The notes below the pieces were generated by a model. It was not told where the DNA came from. It made no database searches and saw only the letters and a list, made by a program, of their open reading frames with translations. A program made the translations under genes and the position numbers. A stretch of 64,000 nt of DNA, taken from assembly GCA_964567995.1 (NCBI GenBank), contig CAZMOB010000003.1, positions 1 to 64,000 on the forward strand. Reading direction: 5' to 3'. Source of the stretch: JAGOTP01 sp964567995. GTDB lineage: Bacteria > Patescibacteriota > Patescibacteriia > 2-12-FULL-60-25. Each line of letters starts with the position of its first letter. The stretch's first letter is position 1. Positions 42,333-51,238 of this stretch are shown here, one piece after another.

Positions 42333-43814
42333 CTACACCTTTCGCTTCGGCGAAACATTGAACCCGAGCTTTTTACCCAACATCATGCGCGTTTGCGCAT
42401 CCAACGCTGGTACCGCACTGAACAGAACGAACGTAATTGGTAACAACAGCCATTGCAGCAACATAATGCCGTAGGCGACCGGACGAGACATGGTTTTGGG
42501 ACGAGGCGGCAAAAGCGTCATCGCAATGAAGGCCGACGTGAAGAGCCCGATCATGGAAAAACGCATCAGCCACTGCAACGTGAACGGCGTATTCTGAAAC
42601 ACAGCAAAGCCATGGAAGGCTTCAGGCGCCATAAAGAACGGGAGGTACCCCAAAATAAAGATGAGGAAGGGGGCCGTAGACCAGGTATACGTCCCCTCCA
42701 ATTGTTTCAGCGCCCACCACCATTTTTCGCTTCGCTTCATACCGGGCCGTTCGGAGAAGGCCTTTACCATGTACGGAAAGTTTTCGACCCCCCACGCCCA
42801 ACGGCGAAGCTGCTTATAAAGCGCAATCAGCGCCTTCCAGTAATCCCCCGTCATAACCGTATCCATCGAAACCGGGAGATACATCGGGGTCACGCGATAC
42901 CGTCCATCGTAATGGACCAAGCCCTGCAAAAAAATTCGCGAATCCTCCGATACGACATCCTTCTGCCAATACCCCACGTCCATCAGCATCCGCAAACTCA
43001 TGGAGTGGGATGAAAACGTCATCATTCCTTCTGGTCGACCAAGTTCAGTCAGCAGCCAAAAGGTGGTACCGAACATGGCGACTCGCACTGGCGCAGGCGA
43101 TTCCCACAAATTGTTATTGTAAAGCGCGACTGGCTGATACGAACTGCGCGTCGGCTCAGGTACGGTCAGGAAGAGATACCCCAAATACGAAAAATACTGC
43201 GGATGAACAATCGTATCCGCGTCGAAGGATGAGACGACGGTCTTCTCTGGATCCAATCCTTGTTCAACGAGTTGGGGAATGATCTGCTCGGCCGCCCAAT
43301 GCAAATTCGAGCCCTTGCCTCGAATCTCATCCGGGAGCCCTGGTGGATGAAGGGTGAAGTACAATCCCCCGAAAGTTTGACCGAATGCGCTTTGAATTTC
43401 ACGCTCAATCGTACGAGCGTTTTCCTCATACTGACCTTCTCCTGCCAATATGATGATCAAACGTTTCGCTGGATAACTTCCCTGTGCGATATTCAAAAGT
43501 GTCTCATGTAAAATACCTACACCCTCCTTAGAGAAAGGAAGAAAAATGATCTGCCTTAACTCTGCGTAGCCCGACAAAGCAAGCACTTCCATCTGCCAAT
43601 TACGACGGAGCGCCTGGCGATACTTCCACCACGATTGAATGAGGAATGGCAAAAAATAGGCGATGCGAATCAACCAATACAAATCGAACAGGATGATGAA
43701 ATAGATCATCCAGAGTGGTTTGAACAACGACAACAACACGGCGACGAGGAGCGTCGTCCAAACGAGAGCGCCCGGGAGGATTTCCCAGAAACGTGTGCGT
43801 TGAGCCAATCTCAT
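42333..43814 (-). CDS. Membrane glycosyltransferase, cellulose synthase-like GT2
   Basis: This 493-residue protein has two N-terminal helices (about 12-55), a GT-A domain (about 85-330; SKEGVGILHETLLNIAQGSYPAKRLIIILAGEG; VVSSFDADTIVHPQYFSYL; LPVSMDTVMTGDYWKALIALYKQLRRWAWGVEN with the RRWAWG acceptor loop) and about four C-terminal helices. The DAD and RxxRW-like motifs place it with processive or lipid-linked GT2 enzymes. It overlaps the tsaB stop by 4 nt. Confidence 0.88.
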   Translation of the reverse strand: MRLAQRTRFWEILPGALVWTTLLVAVLLSLFKPLWMIYFIILFDLYWLIRIAYFLPFLIQSWWKYRQALRRNWQMEVLALSGYAELRQIIFLPFSKEGVGILHETLLNIAQGSYPAKRLIIILAGEGQYEENARTIEREIQSAFGQTFGGLYFTLHPPGLPDEIRGKGSNLHWAAEQIIPQLVEQGLDPEKTVVSSFDADTIVHPQYFSYLGYLFLTVPEPTRSSYQPVALYNNNLWESPAPVRVAMFGTTFWLLTELGRPEGMMTFSSHSMSLRMLMDVGYWQKDVVSEDSRIFLQGLVHYDGRYRVTPMYLPVSMDTVMTGDYWKALIALYKQLRRWAWGVENFPYMVKAFSERPGMKRSEKWWWALKQLEGTYTWSTAPFLIFILGYLPFFMAPEAFHGFAVFQNTPFTLQWLMRFSMIGLFTSAFIAMTLLPPRPKTMSRPVAYGIMLLQWLLLPITFVLFSAVPALDAQTRMMLGKKLGFNVSPKRKV

Positions 43815-44212
43815 GCGTGAGTCGTGCGGGGCAGCGTAATATTCGGTTCGCGATCGTAGATCGGGGCGACATACGTCACGCTTGACCGCTTACCAGCAAG
43901 ATAGGCCTCGATTATCTGAGCGAACTGCCCCGGCACAGTTTCCTCCGCTGAACATTCAATCAAGGGAATGGCCAAAAGACGTGCGATCAAGTTTGCATAC
44001 AACACCCCCGTCCGAATCGAAGAGAATGTTCCAGGACCAGCAACCACCAACACGCCTTCAATTTTCGCGGCGCGGTCTTTCGTCAAACGCTCCAAAACCG
44101 GCAAAACACGAGCGGCTTTTCCTTCGACCTGAATTGTTTCCATTTTTTCTCCCTCTACCCAAGAAACCACTGAATGACCGTTTGTCCGGGTATCGATACC
44201 GAGCCAACCCAT
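43811..44212 (-). CDS. tsaB: TsaB-like protein, short form
   Basis: TsaB supports TsaD in making the t6A modification of tRNAs reading ANN codons. The 133 residues cover only the N-terminal ASKHA lobe: GWLGIDTRTNGHSVVSW, IEGVLVVAGPGTFSSIRTGVLYANLIARLLAIPLI. Typical TsaB has about 220 residues, so the second lobe is absent, although the end (APIYDREPNITLPRT) resembles the usual TsaB ending, suggesting an internal loss. ATG 44212 begins one base after the regulator stop. Confidence 0.8.
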   Translation of the reverse strand: MGWLGIDTRTNGHSVVSWVEGEKMETIQVEGKAARVLPVLERLTKDRAAKIEGVLVVAGPGTFSSIRTGVLYANLIARLLAIPLIECSAEETVPGQFAQIIEAYLAGKRSSVTYVAPIYDREPNITLPRTTHA

Positions 44213-44213
44213 A

Positions 44214-44834
44214 CTAGCGTTCGTGCAACCGATCAATGAGTACTTTTTTGGGCGCCTCCAAAATCGAATGCAAAAAACGATCGCCCAAATCCTTGCGATA
44301 CCGAAATTCCTCAAGAGCCAAAATTGAGAAATTGAGCTCGGAACCAAACACTCCTTCGACCTCCGTCATAAGGTTTTTAAAAGCATCGGTATCAACCCGT
44401 CCGACCAAAAATAAATCGATGGCGGGAGGGGCCGGAGAAGTGGTTGCCCCAGACTGAACGAATGCTCCCATGAAGGCCAAATAACGAACGTCACCTAGGG
44501 CGGCAATTTCTTGATCTAGTCGTCGATCCAAGAGCACTTGAGCCTTTAAAATCAAGGATGAAATCTCAGCCAAGAGCGGAAACTGCTGGTTCAACTGATA
44601 GTACTTTCGTTTGAGTCCCGGACGCTTTTTCGCAGTTCCCGTTACTGGCTCTTCTACCGCCGCCTCTGTGACCAAACCCAGTTTGACTAAATTCATCAAT
44701 TCACGTCGAACCGCGTTGATTTGGGTTTCGACGCGGCGCGTCAATTCGCGAACAAAAATAGGCTCGGCAGGATTACGAAGAAACAACCGAAGCAGCTTGA
44801 CTCTGGTTTTAGAACCAAAGAGGTGTTCAAGCAT
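44214..44834 (-). CDS. Winged-helix transcriptional regulator with nucleotidyltransferase-like domain
   Basis: This 206-residue protein has a winged helix at about 1-95 (LFGSKTRVKLLRLFLRNPAEPIFVRELTRR; INAVRRELMNLVKLGLV) and a C-terminal part reminiscent of small nucleotidyltransferase-like domains (IDLFLVGRVDTDAFKNLMTEVE). Such two-domain proteins are frequent in CPR genomes next to envelope genes. It heads the gene string down to mreB and may regulate it, which is inference. Confidence 0.75.
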   Translation of the reverse strand: MLEHLFGSKTRVKLLRLFLRNPAEPIFVRELTRRVETQINAVRRELMNLVKLGLVTEAAVEEPVTGTAKKRPGLKRKYYQLNQQFPLLAEISSLILKAQVLLDRRLDQEIAALGDVRYLAFMGAFVQSGATTSPAPPAIDLFLVGRVDTDAFKNLMTEVEGVFGSELNFSILALEEFRYRKDLGDRFLHSILEAPKKVLIDRLHER

Positions 44835-44941
44835 AGATCTCCCGTCATCCTGAAGGATTTTGTGCGAAATGGCAAGCCGAGCAACCCCCAGGTCTGGCCT
44901 GGACGGGGGTGTTCACGCGTACGTATACTAGAGGTAATTCC

Positions 44942-47077
44942 ATGTCTTCCGCTCCCGCTGCCTCCGAACGCGCATCCGTTCGTCTCGCCGAAATCAGTGT
45001 GAACCAGGCGGCCTTCGACGAAAAAATTGTCGGGGTCTTCCAATTCGATACCGAAGCCCGCGGCAAACGCGGCTCAACCCTGGTCCTGTTAGCCGAAATC
45101 GCCTCGTCTCTCTACGTGTACGAACAGCTCCTGGATGCGCTCTGCGCCGCCGCTGAACGTACTCGCCAGCTCATGTCCGGCGTCGATACGGACCCCATGA
45201 TCCGATTTGAGAAGATGACGCAACAACTAAACGAAGCTGTCGCGGAGTTCCTGAAAGCCGAACCAACCCCCCTCAGCTGGAACCGGGTGAATATTTTCGC
45301 TCTCGAAGTCAGCGAACAAGGGATTTGTTTGACGGGTGTTGGTCGCATGACGAACCTTTTCTTACAGAAACAAGCAACGGGCAGCTATCGCTCCTTCGAT
45401 TTGTTCGGTTCGCTCGAACAACCGGCTGAACTCAACCCACAGAAACCATTCGCCTCTTTCATTTGCGGAGATTTCCATCCAGGAGACGTGTTCTTTGCTG
45501 GAACAGGCAACTTCGAACGTCTACGACAAGAATTAGAGCTCAAAGAGAAGCTCACCCTCTATCCGCCCGTTACGGCTGCGCTTGAGATCAAACAAGAATT
45601 GGAACGCCGCCACATTCCGGATCATTTCAGCGGATTAATCGCCGCTAGCGTGATCCAACCGGCCCAAACGCTTACACGCTCCGAGGAACCAAGCGAAGCT
45701 TCAAAAAAGATCGATGCTACCCAATCCGTGCAGACCCTCCATGAGGAGCAGCTCGAAACAGAAGCGTACGTCGAATCAACCGTCTCCCCTCTCAGTAGTT
45801 CAGGCAACGCCATGGCACGCGCCTGGAAGACAAAGCTCATTGATCTAAAACAAACCCTCGTCGATCGCTTGAAAACACGCACCAAGGCTCCAAGAGCTTC
45901 CCAAGTCGCTCGTGATTCGAGCGATCCATTAACCTTGGCGAGTTTGCGTGGAATGAGTTCAGGGCATGGTGGCGGTCCTTCCGCCAAACTGCGACGCAAT
46001 CTCATCATGGCAGGCGTCGGTCTCGTCCTCGTCGTCGGTCTTGGTATCTGGATCCGAGAAGCCCGCAAAGCCTCCGCCGAACAGACGCTCTGGAACGCCG
46101 TCTACACCCAAGCGGTTGATCGCCGAAATCGTGCTGATGCCGATCTTCTCTATCAGAACGAAGACCGCGCTCGGAGCCTTGTGAATGAGGCGTTCAATCT
46201 TGCCGATGGACTCGATACAAAGACAACCGAACGAAAAGCTACCAAAGAAACGCTTATCCAAGAACTGAACGGCCTCCGTCAGCGTCTTCGCAAAGAACAA
46301 CGCATAGATCAACCCACCGTCGTCTACCAAACGGAACAAGGAACGCTCAGCGATCTGACCCTGACTGACAGCGGTCTGGCCGTCATTCAAAGCGAGAACG
46401 CCTCCACCTCGCTCCTCGTTATTTCAAACAGCGCGGTCGTGAGCGCCATCACCCTTCCTTCAGAAGGAACTCCCGTCAGTGCCGTCGCCTCAACCAAAAC
46501 CGGTATCCTGACCCTCACCGAACAGAAGCAGCTAACGCTCACCTCTCTCACTAGAAAATCAGCTGGTCTCGTCGCCCTGAACGCGCCAACAGCCGGAGGG
46601 AGCCAAGCGATGAGTCTCTATAATAATCGATTGTACGTGGTCGATGCCGTAGGCAAGATGATCTGGCGCTATACCGCCGCCGGTTCGGGCTTCAGTCAGG
46701 AAACAAAATATCTGAAAGTCGAAGTGGAAGATCTGGCTCAAGCGAAAAGTGTAGCCATAGATTCGAACGTGTACGTCGGCCTGAGCGATGGACGCATCTT
46801 GAAATTCCTGTCTGGCGAGCCACAACCTTGGGATAATACGCAAACGGATCCGGCTCTGAGCGAAGTTACAGAACTCTGGGCTGGTACGGACGGCGAACGA
46901 GTCGTAGCGCTCGATGCCAAAAGCAAACGAGTTGTCGTCTATGACAAAACTGGCAAACTTCTGACGCAGATTGTTTCAAACGCCTTTACTCAACCAAGCG
47001 GGCTGACCGTTGATCCAACCGCCAGAAAAATCTTCGTAAGCGATGGACAAAAACTCCTGCAGTTCGATTTGCCCTAA
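44942..47077 (+). CDS. Membrane protein with PP2C-like N-terminus and beta-propeller C-terminus
   Basis: This product of about 711 residues has an N-terminal cytoplasmic domain (about 1-245) with PP2C-like landmarks (VRLAEISVNQAAFDEKIVGVF; GICLTGVGRMTNLFLQ; ICGDFHPGDVFFAGTGNFE), although the metal-binding Asp residues are not clearly conserved. A linker, one membrane helix at about 356-374 (IMAGVGLVLVVGLGIWI) and a short coiled coil follow. The outer 300 residues look like an NHL/PQQ-type beta-propeller (LTDSGLAVIQ; NNRLYVVDAVGKMIWRY; VYVGLSDGRILKF; RKIFVSDGQKLLQFD). TATACT (44924-44929) lies 12 nt before ATG 44942, and AGAGG is also present. Confidence 0.7.
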   Translation: MSSAPAASERASVRLAEISVNQAAFDEKIVGVFQFDTEARGKRGSTLVLLAEIASSLYVYEQLLDALCAAAERTRQLMSGVDTDPMIRFEKMTQQLNEAVAEFLKAEPTPLSWNRVNIFALEVSEQGICLTGVGRMTNLFLQKQATGSYRSFDLFGSLEQPAELNPQKPFASFICGDFHPGDVFFAGTGNFERLRQELELKEKLTLYPPVTAALEIKQELERRHIPDHFSGLIAASVIQPAQTLTRSEEPSEASKKIDATQSVQTLHEEQLETEAYVESTVSPLSSSGNAMARAWKTKLIDLKQTLVDRLKTRTKAPRASQVARDSSDPLTLASLRGMSSGHGGGPSAKLRRNLIMAGVGLVLVVGLGIWIREARKASAEQTLWNAVYTQAVDRRNRADADLLYQNEDRARSLVNEAFNLADGLDTKTTERKATKETLIQELNGLRQRLRKEQRIDQPTVVYQTEQGTLSDLTLTDSGLAVIQSENASTSLLVISNSAVVSAITLPSEGTPVSAVASTKTGILTLTEQKQLTLTSLTRKSAGLVALNAPTAGGSQAMSLYNNRLYVVDAVGKMIWRYTAAGSGFSQETKYLKVEVEDLAQAKSVAIDSNVYVGLSDGRILKFLSGEPQPWDNTQTDPALSEVTELWAGTDGERVVALDAKSKRVVVYDKTGKLLTQIVSNAFTQPSGLTVDPTARKIFVSDGQKLLQFDLP

Positions 47078-47116
47078 ACAATAGGTTTGCTGATTGAATT
47101 GAATCACGTCTCACAC

Positions 47117-47184
47117 TCGATCGGTTTTAGCTATTGATCGAAGGTCAGAGGCGATGGGCAGGCGTAGAAGACGCACGGCTGCCC
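47117..47184 (-). terminator. Hairpins 3' of unit E
   Basis: GGGCAG (47156-47161) pairs with CTGCCC (47179-47184) around an inner GCGT/ACGC stem, and TCGATC/GATCGA (47117-47122 and 47136-47141) forms a second stem. They lie between the propeller gene (+) and unit E (-). Confidence 0.5.
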
Positions 47185-47239
47185 GAGCCAAGAAACGGCC
47201 GAAGCGGAAACGAAGGAAAAGAAGCGAAGAGGCACGAAG

Positions 47240-47587
47240 TCATGGACGAAGATCTGTGCGCGCCCGGAGCGCACCCTGATCAGGGAGAGGTGGAGGCAGC
47301 GGACTCTCTTCGAACCTCACTTTGAGCATCGCGTAACGCTCATAGTCAGCGCGAGAAACCTGGTTACCCGCATTGAGCGCCGCCTCGATGGTGACGATAA
47401 ACCTTTTGTCACACCACTGCGCGATGGCGCCAATCAAGAAGAGGATACCGACGAGGAACACGATCCAGAGGATCCATCCCGTCCCCTCATCACCGGATCC
47501 CTCATCTTCGTCGATGCCCGTCAGAACGGGATAAAAGACCATCCACACAGTCAGAAGCTTCAGCCTCGTCCAATCCATCGTTCGCAT
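47240..47587 (-). CDS. GC-rich single-gene unit E: small membrane protein
   Basis: This 115-residue product has a basic start (MRTMDWTRLKLLTVWM), a first hydrophobic segment, an acidic stretch (GIDEDEGSGDEGTG) and a second membrane helix (WILWIVFLVGILFLIGAIAQW), then a charged tail ending in a Pro-rich region (FEESPLPPPLPDQG). No family is recognised. ATG 47587 follows AAAGGAG (47594-47600) with 6-nt spacing, so the longer reading from 47665 is rejected. It has its own promoter and 3' hairpins. Confidence 0.72.
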   Translation of the reverse strand: MRTMDWTRLKLLTVWMVFYPVLTGIDEDEGSGDEGTGWILWIVFLVGILFLIGAIAQWCDKRFIVTIEAALNAGNQVSRADYERYAMLKVRFEESPLPPPLPDQGALRARTDLRP

Positions 47588-47629
47588 CCCGAACTCCTTT
47601 CGTCGAATCTCAGATTGAGCCGACTCCCG

Positions 47630-47659
47630 ATAGTAAACTAAATCTGCGGAAAAAATCAA
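47630..47659 (-). promoter_or_regulatory. Promoter of unit E
   Basis: On the minus strand TTGATT (47654-47659) and TACTAT (47630-47635) are spaced by 18 bp, giving a leader of about 35 nt. Confidence 0.6.
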
Positions 47660-47682
47660 CTCCATTCTCCTTTAATGATATC

Positions 47683-47719
47683 AAAACAGTGCTCCCTCTT
47701 TTCGAGGGAGCACTGTTTT
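47683..47719. terminator. Strong terminator of the 999-aa gene
   Basis: A perfect 16-bp stem (47683-47698 with 47704-47719) begins AAAACAGTGCTCCC and has a 5-nt loop and T-runs on both strands. It isolates unit E from the upstream gene. Confidence 0.92.
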
Positions 47720-47738
47720 CTTCTATCCAGCTTCGGAC

Positions 47739-50738
47739 CTATCTACCCTGACCTACCGCCAAATTGTCCGCCTCATTCGATTCTGGGACGATCTGCGTCG
47801 CATCGACCGATCCAATAAAGTAGGCCGGATGAACAATTACGGGCAGGCTCGAAAGAGACAAGCTGACCGTGCGAGTTCCACCGGGAGCAATAGCTCCGAT
47901 CGCCACTGTTTTGAGCGTCACATCTCGTGTTTCAAGCGTAGGGTTACTCGAAAGGAAGACGGTGAGACGGTGAGCGGCAGCGACCTTATTTCCCGTATTC
48001 TTCACCTCAAAGCGACCCTGGAAGGAACAGCGCTCGACTCTACGAACCACACTGCACGCCTGACCAACAGATACCCATCGTCCCACCAAATTCGCCATTG
48101 GAACGGTAGGAGTCGGACTTGGCATTGGGGTTGTCGGAGTCGGGGCTGGAACTGGAGTTGGCGTAGGCGTCGGAACAGGTGTTGGTGAAGGGGTTGGAGT
48201 CGGGATTGGCGCAGGAGCTACGGACGTTGCACCTACAGCATAGGCGCCCGGCACATTTCCACTTGCCCGAGACAATCCAGACCGATCGCTCACAATACCG
48301 TTCGCCAAATCGCCTGTTGGTACGTTACTCACAGGTTTATCCCCACCCGCAAAAGACGGGATCGCAAGCGCACTCAACCCGGCCCCGTCCACCAGACGGA
48401 AATCACCTTGTGCCGCATTCACGAAGCGCACTTGAACGGTGTTTATCTGGTTATCGCGCATCAGCTGAACTGAATTACAGGTTGGCCGGGAGGTAGAACA
48501 ACCTGTTGAATCCCCTATCCCCAAATCATTCGATGAATCAATAATGACATTCCCTTTGAACTGAAGGTTATCGTCAGCATAGATCGTCCCGGTCAGACCA
48601 GATCCAGCCCGGGCCGCACGTGGAGCCGCGACCTGAATCAGATAAGGTGCCGACGTGCCAGCCGGGTTCACAAACAAGTTGTTGTACACAAAGACATTCT
48701 TGTTCGGAATCAAGGTCTCTTCCGCCACATTCGTTCCCCACGCTCCCATGGCTTTGATCGCCGGACAGTTCACACGATCTTCTCCCGGATCACAGGCACG
48801 TCCACCGAAATTAGCCTCGAAGACGTGATCAGCTCCATTCCCACCCAATCCAATGCCGATACGATAGTTCGTGTTATAGGCCAGCAGAATATTATAGCCA
48901 CCGTTCACACCCATTCCAGCCTTGCCCGTGTCATGAATGACATTGTTCACGAATTTGATATCAGAGGCTTCGTAGTGGAGCCAAGGCGCAACGAGATATT
49001 GCAGGCCTGTGCCCTGTCCAGCTACAAATCCGCCAACACCACAATTATAGATCTCGTTCCCTTCATAGCGAATCTGAGATGAACCACCCTTTGCATACAT
49101 ACACCAATCGCCTGCATTGTAGATTTTACTGTTCAAGACATGCCCATATTGCACAGCCACAAAGTCGATGGCATTATCGTCTGCGCCAGAAATATCGCTT
49201 TCTTCAATATAAACATGCTGAGTCTGGTTCACTTTGAGCGTTTCGTGAACTCGACGATTGCCATTCAAGGTCACTCCGCGCAGCAAGACATAATTGGAGT
49301 GGTCAAAATGAAGCACATCGCTCGCCTCATCAGGAATAATTGTCAGGTCGATCAAGTAGAAGTACTTCAAACCCTGCGAATTGATCCCTCCCTTCAACAC
49401 GGCTGCTCCACGTCCATCGACGGATTGCAAAATCACCGGGAATTGAAAAGTTCCAACACGATCATCCCAATAGTTGGGCAATTCATTCAATGGATAGTTT
49501 CCTCGCGTCAGTAAGAAACGATAGCCTGTCGTAAAGGCTTGGTTCGCAGGAATCCGACGCCAGGCCTCTGCAACCGTCTTCAGAGCCCGGTCCCGTGAGT
49601 CACCTGTGTTGGCATTATTTCCTAAAACAGGGTCGATCCAGACATCGCGCAGCGTTGGGTTCCCCATGTCATACCGACCAGCCGCTGCAGCGGGCAGAGA
49701 AGGTGCGGAAGGAGCGGGCGTCGAAGTAGGCGCAGGAGTTGGGGTTGGCGTAGGAGCTGGCGCTGGAGTAGGTGTAGGGGTTGTTGGTATAGGCACCGGA
49801 GCAGGAGCGGGCGTAGGAACTGCAGCGCCACTCGTTCCACTCATAACAGTCGCTAACTCGGCCAAATTCACGGCATTGGCTGCCACCTCACCCGCATAAA
49901 TCGATGCAAACCGTTTTGGATGCAATCCATCGCCATCGCGACCGATCACACTCATGTTGAATCCGGTCCCACTCCGCCAGTTCGGCGTCGGAAAGGCGGT
50001 TGTTGGAGTGTTATTTTTGAAGGGAGTGAATTGATCAATAAAACGTACACGCGCCGATGGAGAGCTCGCTTGATACGCATCCACAGCTGCCCGCACGCGT
50101 GTCACGAACTTCGCTTCTCCCGTTGCAACCGTGACATCACGGTCAGGCAGATGTCCCGTCACGTACACCAGAGGATTTGCATTACACGAAGATCCCCGCA
50201 CGGCGAGATCGATCAGTCGAGTCAACGTCTCTCCAAAAAACCGATCATCCGTGCCTTTGTCATTTCCTCCACGAGCTACAAACGCAACGTCATAACAAAA
50301 CTGCTTATTACGCAGCTCATTTCCCTGTTCTTCGAGCCACGTTTCGTTGTCAGCACCGGATAGTGCTGAAGTACGTCCGGCCGTCGGATAAAAACGGCAC
50401 CCTCCGGAGCCGGCATACGGGTAGTCATCCCCCGCAAGCCAACTGTCTGAACCAACAAACTCAATCGCTAAACCCGGTTGGCGAAGTTTTAACTTTTCCG
50501 CGAACGGAATTATCCAGCCGTACTGCTCGGTATCGTTATTCCCGGGATTATTGAGTCCGCCCGTCGAAGTAAAGGGCGCTTCACTCAGACAATTGCGCCG
50601 TTCGATGCTTTCACCAGCCACATAGATCCGAAGCGGAGCCGCCGACGCCTGAAGCGGTGCAGCGAGACCGGTACCAAGAGCTAAGACAGCGAACGTCGCA
50701 GCGATGCCTACGATCTTGAGAGAGTGGGAAGAGGGCAT
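47739..50738 (-). CDS. Secreted SGNH hydrolase plus beta-helix protein
   Basis: This 999-residue exported protein has a signal peptide (about 1-33, ending LQASA-A), then an SGNH/GDSL-like esterase domain (about 34-295) with Ser in VAGESIE, GGND and the Asp-His pair in DGDGLHPKRFA. A Pro/Thr-repeat linker (about 310-345) is followed by a right-handed parallel beta-helix (about 360-800; HFDHSNYVLLRGVTLNGNR; ADDNAIDFVAVQYGHVLNSKIYN). A second PTP linker leads to a CARDB-like C-terminal domain (VKNTGNKVAAAHRLTVFLSSNPTLETRDV). It probably acts on surface or foreign polysaccharide. TATGTT in TGG context (50748-50753) lies 9 nt before the ATG. Confidence 0.85.
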   Translation of the reverse strand: MPSSHSLKIVGIAATFAVLALGTGLAAPLQASAAPLRIYVAGESIERRNCLSEAPFTSTGGLNNPGNNDTEQYGWIIPFAEKLKLRQPGLAIEFVGSDSWLAGDDYPYAGSGGCRFYPTAGRTSALSGADNETWLEEQGNELRNKQFCYDVAFVARGGNDKGTDDRFFGETLTRLIDLAVRGSSCNANPLVYVTGHLPDRDVTVATGEAKFVTRVRAAVDAYQASSPSARVRFIDQFTPFKNNTPTTAFPTPNWRSGTGFNMSVIGRDGDGLHPKRFASIYAGEVAANAVNLAELATVMSGTSGAAVPTPAPAPVPIPTTPTPTPAPAPTPTPTPAPTSTPAPSAPSLPAAAAGRYDMGNPTLRDVWIDPVLGNNANTGDSRDRALKTVAEAWRRIPANQAFTTGYRFLLTRGNYPLNELPNYWDDRVGTFQFPVILQSVDGRGAAVLKGGINSQGLKYFYLIDLTIIPDEASDVLHFDHSNYVLLRGVTLNGNRRVHETLKVNQTQHVYIEESDISGADDNAIDFVAVQYGHVLNSKIYNAGDWCMYAKGGSSQIRYEGNEIYNCGVGGFVAGQGTGLQYLVAPWLHYEASDIKFVNNVIHDTGKAGMGVNGGYNILLAYNTNYRIGIGLGGNGADHVFEANFGGRACDPGEDRVNCPAIKAMGAWGTNVAEETLIPNKNVFVYNNLFVNPAGTSAPYLIQVAAPRAARAGSGLTGTIYADDNLQFKGNVIIDSSNDLGIGDSTGCSTSRPTCNSVQLMRDNQINTVQVRFVNAAQGDFRLVDGAGLSALAIPSFAGGDKPVSNVPTGDLANGIVSDRSGLSRASGNVPGAYAVGATSVAPAPIPTPTPSPTPVPTPTPTPVPAPTPTTPMPSPTPTVPMANLVGRWVSVGQACSVVRRVERCSFQGRFEVKNTGNKVAAAHRLTVFLSSNPTLETRDVTLKTVAIGAIAPGGTRTVSLSLSSLPVIVHPAYFIGSVDATQIVPESNEADNLAVGQGR

Positions 50739-50757
50739 AGTTTATTAAACATACCAT

Positions 50758-50810
50758 AAAACACCCCGCATCGTTACGATGCGGGGTGTTTTGCGCTTAA
50801 TGAAGCGCAA
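50758..50810. terminator. Terminator of the rplJ-rplL operon, with second hairpin
   Basis: A 16-bp stem beginning AAAACACCCCGCATCG (50758-50773) pairs with 50777-50792 around TTA. A second stem TTGCGCTT/AAGCGCAA (50791-50798 and 50803-50810) lies nearer the rplL stop. The strong stem has T-runs on both strands. Confidence 0.92.
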
Positions 50811-50813
50811 CTC

Positions 50814-51203
50814 TTATTTCAACGTCACCTTGGCACCCGCTTCTTCCAACTTCTTCTTCATGTCGTCGGCTTCGGCCTTAGCCACACCTTCTTTAATCAC
50901 TTTTGGAGCGGCATCAACCAAGTCCTTGGCTTCTTTCAAGCCAAGACCCGTGATTTCACGGACAGCCTTGATCGCACCGATCTTGTTCGCACCGGCTTCC
51001 GTCAACTCAACGTTGAAGGAGGACTTTTCTTCTGCAGCAGCAGCGCCACCAGCGGCAGCAACCACCGTTGGAGCAGCAGCGGAGACACCCCACTTCGCTT
51101 CAAGCAACTTCACGAGCTCGGACACTTCGATCACCGAAAGCTTTTCGATAGCGGCTACGATGCCCTGGAACTTCTCTGGGACTTCGACGTTCTGGTTTTC
51201 CAT
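50814..51203 (-). CDS. rplL: Ribosomal protein L7/L12
   Basis: L7/L12 forms the ribosomal stalk that recruits translation GTPases. The 129 residues show an N-terminal dimerisation region (FQGIVAAIEKLSVIEVSELVKLLEAKWGV), an Ala-rich hinge and the conserved C-terminal domain (KIGAIKAVREITGLGLKEAKDLVDAAP). It lies 35 bp after rplJ and ends at a strong terminator. No Shine-Dalgarno is visible upstream of the ATG, notable for such a highly expressed gene. Confidence 0.98.
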   Translation of the reverse strand: MENQNVEVPEKFQGIVAAIEKLSVIEVSELVKLLEAKWGVSAAAPTVVAAAGGAAAAEEKSSFNVELTEAGANKIGAIKAVREITGLGLKEAKDLVDAAPKVIKEGVAKAEADDMKKKLEEAGAKVTLK

Positions 51204-51238
51204 AGAATTGAATCTAAAATGAAAATGAGTGGTAAAGA

